Part shown: piece by piece, positions 56,766 through 64,000 of the stretch
How positions within the stretch are numbered: the first letter of the stretch is position 1
Layout: the number at the start of each line of letters is the position of its first letter
NCBI RefSeq assembly: GCF_001411555.2
Contig: NC_049912.1
Location: forward strand, 25,491,722 to 25,555,721
Length of the DNA: 64,000 nucleotides
Direction: 5' to 3'
Source: Juglans regia
Lineage: Eukaryota; Streptophyta; Magnoliopsida; Fagales; Juglandaceae
The notes under the pieces: generated by a model
What the model was told of the DNA's origin: nothing
Databases searched by the model: none
The model's input: the letters and a program-made list of their open reading frames with translations, nothing else
Made by a program: the position numbers and the translations under genes

Positions 56766-59700
56766 TCAGTTGTAGACCATGTACTTGGGCGTTGCACTAA
56801 ACTTCTGGTATCCCTTGATGACTTTGTTCACGGCATCAAGGAAGTCTTTCTCTGTCACCGTCTTCCTCCGTGCTCGGATAGCATACATTCCAGCTTCTGT
56901 GCACACACTCCTTATGTCGGCTCCTGAGAGAGACACATGTCAGAAATAGCAATGTCCAAACCTACTTTTGGCATTGTGAACAAATAACAAACAATAATAT
57001 GGCCATGGAAGAAGACAATGGCACAACATAAGGAAGGAGGAAGTGGAAATTGATTAAAGGTATACTAAAGATATTCCATCAAATTAACCAGTTCATAATA
57101 ATGAAAAGCATTTTATAACACTGCAATTGAACTTCTAACTCTTTCAGGATAGAAAGAGAAGCAATTCTCACCGGTGGAATTTGGGCAAAGCCGGGCCAGA
57201 AGTTCAAATCGGATATCTCTTTCACAGTTCATTGTTCGTGTGTGGATCTTAAATATCTGCGTCCTACTCTCCAAATCAGGAAGGCCAAATTCAACCTTAC
57301 GATCCAATCGTCCGGGACGTAGAAGTGCAGGATCTAGGGTGTCAGGCCTAAAAAAAAAGGACAAATGAAATCCAATACATAAGCAAGCCTATTGTTATAA
57401 GCTCATGAATACATCCAAAGCGAGAGAACCAGTTCCATTTCAAAAATAAAAACCAAGGTTGACTAAGAGCCAGAACTGCTGTAACGATAGGTAGGCAACT
57501 TAACCAACCTATTTGTAGCCATTAGAACTTTGATGTTTCCACGAGCATCAAAACCATCAAGCTGATTCACAATTTCAAGCATTGTACGCTGAACCTCATT
57601 GTCTCCACCAACACCATCATCAAAACGTGCACCTCCTATGGCATCAACTTCATCAAAAAATACAATACAAGCCTTTTTTGAACGTGCCATCTGCAGCAGA
57701 AAAAGACTTGTTAGATGACAATACTTACAATAATATGTGAATGATAAGAAGTTTCGAAACTACTGAGCATGCACAATTATTAACCTGGAATAGTTCTCGA
57801 ACCATTCGAGCACCCTCCCCAACATATTTCTGAACAAGCTCACTCCCAATAACACGAATGAAGCAAGCATCAGTTCTATTAGCCACTGCTCTAGCTAAAA
57901 GTGTTTTACCCGTTCCTGGAGGACCATAGCAGAGAACACCCTTGGGAGGATCAATTCCAAGCTTCACAAATTTCTCAGGATGAAGCATGGGCAGCTCAAC
58001 AACCTAGAAAAACAATCAATATCGTTAATTCATGCATGCCAACCACACTAAAGTCTTTCTCAACAAAGAAAGAAATACGTCACAATGAGAAATGACATGG
58101 GCAAAAATTATATACGCACTTCTCGCATCTTTTCAATCTGCTCCTTGCATCCACCAACATCATTATAGGTCACATCAGGCTTTTCCTCAACTGTCATCAT
58201 GGTCACACTTGGGTCAATTTTTGGAGGCAAGGGAATCTGGATCTGATATTTATTGCGATCAACCCTGCAATGACAGAATGAAGGTCAATCAAAGGAGAAG
58301 AATAATACATCCCACAAATATAATGGAGCAAAAGTTCTGTCTCTTTGTCCATCCCACCCGCATCCCATAAAGAAGAAACAGAAAAGATAATCATGTTAAC
58401 AAGCCAAGGATTTGGAAGTCCACACCACAGACATCTCTCTTAAAGCAAAATGCTTGGTCTTACACACAAAAGTATCGGATAAAAAGTCACAAACCGCCTC
58501 CCCTTGGCAACTAACTTCAAGATGCTCATGTAGAAAGAATGCAAAATAAGGGGAATACAAAAATGGAATACTTTTAAAAGAGAACATTAGAACATGCATG
58601 ACACTAAACTTTTATAGATAAATCTGTAAATTTAACAAATAAAAAACTCACCCCACACGCATGCCTTCTTCAATGTCAGTCGGGGAAACCTTGTCACCTA
58701 GCCCAACAACAAACTGCAGTTTGGGAAAGTAGAAATCATATGTCAAACTGTTACTGGCATGATAGTATGAGTTAAACATAATCAAGATGGCATCTTGTCT
58801 GCTCAAGTTAAAACTCCAAAGAATCCCCATAAAATCCTGTTCTAGTACGCTTGCAAGGGACAAAATATGAAACAGAAATTTCAGAAAGGCACCATAAAAC
58901 ATATTTATAAAAAATCCATTGTCTATATTTCAAAAAAGAACAAAAGAAAAGGCACTGGTACAAATTCTGGGCAAATTCACACTTAGAAAAGATATCAAAC
59001 TTTGAAAATAGGACAGATCTTGGGAATGATAAGTTTCTTTTTGCTGTGTTTTGGAAAATTTAGCATTTTAAATGAAAAAAGAAACAATGTAACACAAAGG
59101 AAACTTTGAGAGGAAAACTATACCTTAGCAATTTGCTTAACATTTATAACGTACTTGGCATCTTCAGTGTTTGGATTGATGATCTTTGTGCATCTAGCCA
59201 CCTAATTGGTAACCCATTTAATGCTTCTCAGATTGTACAGTTAGAAAACTCTATTGCTAAGCACAACCTGAACCAAACCACACACCTGCAGAGGCTGCTC
59301 CTCCTGCATCATTTGCTTATCAGATACTAGATCCCACTGACTTGGTGCAGCTAATCCAGTGTCAGATTCTTTGATACCTATAAAAAAAAGTGCAGATCAA
59401 CATCACAATTTTGATCATTTATATATTTTAGACCAGCCAGAAGACACCAAACAGAAAGAAAACAACAGGGGGCACACAGATCAAGTTGTGCCACACAAAC
59501 ATGTCCAAGAATGCATTAGCAGCACATTCTCAAAACTGAAAAAAAGCTCAATGTTATAAGATAATCATAACCTAACAACTAAACAATGAAATACAGGAAC
59601 CAAATAAGTTGAAAGTAAGAATCTTCAAAAGGAATTGATGGTACACATAAGTAAAACTGAAATCCATTTATCAGGCAATTAAGAAGAACACCAAATTAAG

Positions 59701-60854
59701 GGATTAGGGATTGAAGAAGACATCTAGAGAAAAAATTTGTACTATAATATTCCATAGCTCTTTCACATATAACTGTCATACAGTTAACAGATTTTTTTTT
59801 TTTTTATTATCTGCAACTCTATGTTATGTGTATCTGCAATTCTAAAGCACAGCATTTAAACTATTAATTCTATAACTTATTCCAATCCCTTTACAAGTCA
59901 GTTACACGAACAAGAGAAAGGGAAGCATACCACATAAATCATTGACTTTCTTAGCCATTTCCTTAATTTCTTTCTCTACCTTCTTGATGCTTGTAGAATA
60001 GGGACCCAAACCCTGCACAAAGAATTAAGATTGGTAAAAACGTATCTAAGAAATATTATCAATTCAACACACTGAAGGGCTGGGCCCCATAATGGGATGA
60101 AGAGAGAGAGAGAGAAGTAAGGTATATCATTTATCCCATGCGTAATTGATCTGAAGTATGCATGTAATGGAATTGAGCAGACTCGGTAGTTCTTTTTTAC
60201 GTAAAAAAATCACTAGAGACTAACAATGAATATATGTTACTAGCGATTAGAATTAATCGCGAAGCTAAAAACTTCAGGGTGCTTGACAGCATTGTTCTTC
60301 AGCGTGAACCCATTGCAAAGACAAAGCATATACTCAAATCATGAACCGCATATCAATCAGACAGAAAAAGAAGAAGTAAACCCAATCTTCATCATAAACC
60401 CAAAAGGAGTACCCTGATTATAAATTGTAAACTCGTGGAATAAAGACCATAAAACTTCCTTTAGTTCTTTTAATTTTCTTCTTCCATTTTAATTTGGTAA
60501 CAGAAAACAAAGGAGAAACGAATAATGCTTAAATTTCTAAACACACTCGAATCGAAAATCATCACTACAAAGGAAAAAAAAAAAGCAGGACAACATCAGG
60601 AACAGCCGGTATCAGCCGCGAAAAAACTAAGGAGACCAAAAACCAAAATTAAACGGGAGCCGGAAGTAGTAAATAGATAAATCGGAAAGCCTAGGAATCT
60701 GGGGGAGGCTAATCGAGAAAAGTTGGAAAACGAGAGAAACTAGGGTTTGAAAAAGAAGAAAGCATACGTAAGTTTTAAGAAGTGCGATGTCATCCTCATC
60801 GAGCGGACGAGGATTCTTCTCGTCTTTGAAATCATCTTCAGGCTCAGGCGCCAT
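56766..60854 (-). CDS. RPT1: 26S proteasome regulatory particle AAA-ATPase RPT1 (subunit 7), 426 aa
   Basis: Ten exons: 60854-60768, 60012-59931, 59377-59286, 59201-59124, 58713-58652, 58264-58120, 58003-57785, 57690-57509, 57347-57172, 56923-56766, totalling 427 codons, the length I recall for plant RPT1. It is one of six ATPases of the proteasome base ring that unfold ubiquitinated substrates in cytosol and nucleus. The N-terminus [20 protein letters not shown] and [20 protein letters not shown] (coiled coil) identify RPT1. An OB-fold region follows, then Walker A GPPGTGKT (209-216), Walker B IVFFDE (264-269) and the arginine-finger segment [11 protein letters not shown]. The end, PKYMVYN, lacks the HbYX tail, as expected for RPT1. 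The sequence is close to known plant copies and shows no damage. It faces the SRF gene tail to tail and lies head to tail with the O-fucosyltransferase gene. Confidence 0.97.
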
Positions 60855-61521
60855 TCGGATCTGCCGATATCTGTGTGTTCTTGCAAGTGAAGAAGAAAAG
60901 AAAAGGAAACTGGGAGAGAGTTCAACGCTTTGATCGCCAAACGGACCTCGATTGTTTTCTTTCGCTCTCCTCTACCTTGGGCTTCCTTTATTATATAATA
61001 ATAAGTGGAGCTCAGGGCCCAGCATTCGTGTCCGTTTTGGTCTTTTCACCATTTTATGAATTAAATACATCCAGACCGGCTACCGGCTCGCAAACCGCTC
61101 CACGATACAGGGCAATCTTAAAAAATAAATGAAATAATAAGCCAATGAAATTATACAATTAGTGTTACGAGAAATGAGAAATTCACGACGAAGAGTATCA
61201 TTAATCTTCTACTTCTTTAATTACATAGTAATTAATAAGTGCTAATTTATTAGACCACGGACATACAGAGAGGGTAGATTGACTTGCAAGCACCATTTGG
61301 CAGTGGCACGCACTGAGTTATATATTCAGACCGACTGCCCGAGGTTAACACGTCATTAAAAAATAGCCAAAAAAAAAAAAAAATGCTATTATCATACACT
61401 AGAATGAATACATGTTAACAAACTTTGGAGTAAACCATGAGACAGCTGCCAGCCTACTGCGTACAGAAATGGCCTCCTCTCACGTCACAGAACATGACAA
61501 TTTTGTGTGTCTTGTCTTCTT
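60855..61521. other. RPT1 promoter and O-fucosyltransferase 3' flank
   Basis: Only about 670 bases separate the RPT1 start codon from the stop codon of the next minus-strand gene, so this holds the RPT1 promoter and 5' UTR together with the neighbour's 3' UTR. I see no clear TATA box or further gene. Confidence 0.5.
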
Positions 61522-64000
61522 TCATTCCATGCCTGCTATGAAGTTTGGGACTTCGCCTTGGCAGAGGTACTCATCGCACGTAGATGCTGAACCCCAGTCC
61601 TTCCTGAGTCGCAAAATGTCCTCTGTGAAAGTGGATCCAGGGGCTCCAATGAACGCACTAGACATGGCGCATATTGTCTTATCAAGCATAGCTTCCACCT
61701 TCAATATGAAAATCCATGCAAACAGGATCGTTCAATTCGCCATCCAATAGATCAACAACACCTAGGATGTACAAAACCTAGGTAGTACTAAATACGCCAA
61801 TGGTCATAGAACCAAATCATGCATTTCTCAAAGGGTTTATTGGTAGAAAAATACAATCCCCACAGGTTCAGAAGTTTGGGGTCAATTCTCCGTGTTCCTC
61901 CTATCATTTATCAACCAGTGTCACCCTAGCTAAAAGAGATGAATGAATGGGAGAAGAGAAGCATAATTTACTGAAAAAAGATAATTGCAATCGTGAATTG
62001 TACAATCGTCGCATAATCGCTTTAAAAAAAAAGTGAATAAAACATGAGACCCACATATAAAAAAAAGATGGTGGATCCACTCTTTTTCAAAACAATTATG
62101 CGGCGTTTATGCACTTCACAGTTATACGTAGAATTACTCTAATTTACCAGAGAGTCACCCTCAAGGCCATGTCTGTATAACAAAGCATCCCATTTTTCAG
62201 CTGAGTTACGAGGAGGCCTTTTAACAAGCGGTACAGGCTTCCTGTTTAGCACAACAAGTGACTGCAGCAAACTAGTTTCACTTTCTGCTGCATCGGTTGA
62301 AAGATATATAACTGATGCACTGGATTTTTCAACTACTCGAGTGATGCAGTCTGCAGCTTGAGGAATGGGGAAAAAGCAACTAGGCCTTTTAGCATTGCTA
62401 GAAAATTAAACAAGAATTATTAGAGGAACTGAGATGATAAAGTCTTTCTCAGCAAGTAAACACAAACACGTGCATGCACAATATGCAAATAAAAGCCACA
62501 TTTACTCAAAACCAACAAGCCGAACCAGATCTAATCACTCATATTGTTCTTTCTAATAGGAGCATGAACAAATATTGCTTTAACGTTATTTCTCAAAACA
62601 TTATTAAAAAAATCTACTCCGTCAGTCATATGATTGCAAAATATCAGAGACAAGTCTTAACCCAACGGAAGGCCAAACAGAATCTATTTAAGTTATAGAC
62701 CCCAGAATTCCCATCTCTTTCGGCAAGGATAAATGGAATGTCCAGCCTAAGGAGTGATGGAAATATCTACAATAAAGATGTGCATATATAACAAAATGCA
62801 AATCACTAGCAAATGCTTCCAGATCATACATCTGCCTTTCCTCGCAGACTCGTAAGCTAGGATTTCTTGGCAAAAGCTGTGCATATGATGAATAACCATA
62901 CATAGTAGGCAACAATGCGAAATTAAAGCATTATATTTTTAGAATCAGATTGCCTTTGTATGAAAATAAATTGAGGAAGGGGGTAAAATGTAGGAGGCAA
63001 AGAACAATTTGAAGTTTCAGGGATCAATCAATACGTCGAGGAACAATTACAACACATGCATAGCTATCAGAAAATGGCATATTTCCATGATGTCAAACCT
63101 AATTTCACATATTCATAATATTTGAGCAAAGAAGTGGGAAAGGGAAAACGTATAACATACCAGAACTTCAAGAAGCCGTGTCTCCGGAAGTGAAGTGCTA
63201 CGAAATTCTTTCCCAAGAATGTCTGAATGAAACGCTGGGCGGTAAGCATAATAAGACGACTCGGTTCGATGGGTGTCTTGCATTTATGAGCAAGGGGGCC
63301 ACCTGGCTGCATCACCCAATCTTGCTCCACATCCGCAAAGAAAATGTCTCCAATTGCAATAACATTGTCGTCTGAGGAGAACTTGGACTGAACCTCTTGA
63401 GCAGTTCTCTTGTTTGGCTTCTTAATATCCTCGAACCAAGCAGGCTCAGGCTTCCCCATCGAAATTCCCAACGATTTCAGCCTCTTGATACGCTCCTCAT
63501 CCACATAACAAGGCTGAGGCAGTGAAAAATAACATATAAACCTATCTATGTGCATGTGAGTCTTCTTAGCCTCAGAGAACTCTTCAAACGAAACAACAAC
63601 CTTTCTTCCAAAGCAGTCGTTAATGTGTTCAATATCAAACACCCTATGATACTGGTAATCTACTCTGGAGCTCGGAATGACCAAAACCCGGTTGAGTAGA
63701 GCTGCAAAGAACATGTGCTTCTCCAAGCAGATCAAATGGTTGGACATCTGCCCGGACACGCAAATCGCGAACAAGTACTTATTCGATTTCGGCTTCCACT
63801 CGATGGTTCTTCGTTCATTCGTCTTCTGGTCCACCTCTCTACACCTACCAAAACCATAACTACCCCCGAAATTAGGATCTTGAAAATCTGATTGGAACTC
63901 GGACAAGTTCCCGTACCGGTGGGACGACAAGAGTACCTGCTGAATCTCTTTATTCAAGGAAATCTGCTTGAGAACGTTGGATTTAAGATCTTCGAGCAAT
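61522..64000 (-). CDS. O-fucosyltransferase family protein (GT65-related), 3' part, runs off the right edge
   Basis: Three exons are visible: 64000-63161 (open at the window edge), 62397-62148 and 61698-61522. They join in frame to give about 421 residues of the C-terminal part. The first block has FAICVSGQMSNHLICLEKHM, the acceptor-side start of the plant O-fucosyltransferase fold, and FVALHFRRHGFLKF, the conserved HFRRHG basic motif that binds GDP-fucose in protein O-fucosyltransferases. The last exon has CAMSSAFIGAPGSTFTEDIL and RLRKDWG, the third conserved block, and ends FIAGME. Family members are Golgi/ER type II membrane proteins; the signal anchor would lie beyond the window. The acceptor substrate is unknown. 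A family B MITE sits in the last intron. Confidence 0.9.
61975..62140. repeat. Palindromic AT-rich MITE, family B copy, in the last O-fucosyltransferase intron
   Basis: The left arm TTGTACAATCGTCGCATAAT and right arm ACAATTATGCGGCGTTTATG are partly inverted copies of each other around AAAACATGAGACCCACATAT. Its right end abuts the splice donor region at 62147. Confidence 0.55.

Overview
The window reads as nuclear DNA of a dicotyledonous, probably woody, plant. Genes are split by many short AT-rich GT-AG introns, intergenic DNA is AT-rich and full of small inverted-repeat transposons, and the proteins match plant-only families (STRUBBELIG-type receptor kinases, DVL/RTFL peptides, P3A proton pumps, MKK4/5-type kinases). 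A Fagales-like tree is a guess from the look of the repeats, not a result. All exon models below were built by hand from splice sites and reading-frame continuity. Each complete model closes on a whole number of codons.

Layout: 1-5981 is repeat-rich intergenic DNA with, at most, a hint of a minus-strand gene leaving the left edge. 5990-10288 is a decayed 4.3 kb hAT DNA transposon flanked by a 9 bp direct repeat. 11247-15616 (minus) encodes a conserved membrane-type protein of unknown function. 17280-19535 (minus) is a GMC oxidoreductase of the (R)-mandelonitrile lyase-like/HOTHEAD group. 23037-24098 (plus) is an intronless MKK4/MKK5-type MAP kinase kinase. 26370-26546 (minus) is a 58-codon DVL/RTFL peptide gene. 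27005-27455 is a solo LTR. 30148-40469 (plus) is a 21-coding-exon AHA10/PH5-type proton ATPase. 43027-45004 holds a broken LRK10-like receptor kinase. 45316-45884 is a Tourist-like MITE. 48281-55539 (plus) is a 16-exon STRUBBELIG-family LRR receptor kinase with a degenerate active site. 56766-60854 (minus) is the proteasome ATPase RPT1. 61522-64000 (minus) is the 3' part of an O-fucosyltransferase gene that leaves the right edge.

The genes do not form a pathway cluster; this is ordinary plant gene order. The points that repay a second look are the DVL peptide gene, paired G-boxes upstream of the AHA10-type pump and its GC-AG intron, the HKN/DSG pseudokinase, a templated inverted insertion inside an intron of that gene, and well-delimited insertions (hAT, solo LTR, SINE, Tourist MITE) whose target-site duplications can be read directly. 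I see no clearly new molecular system.
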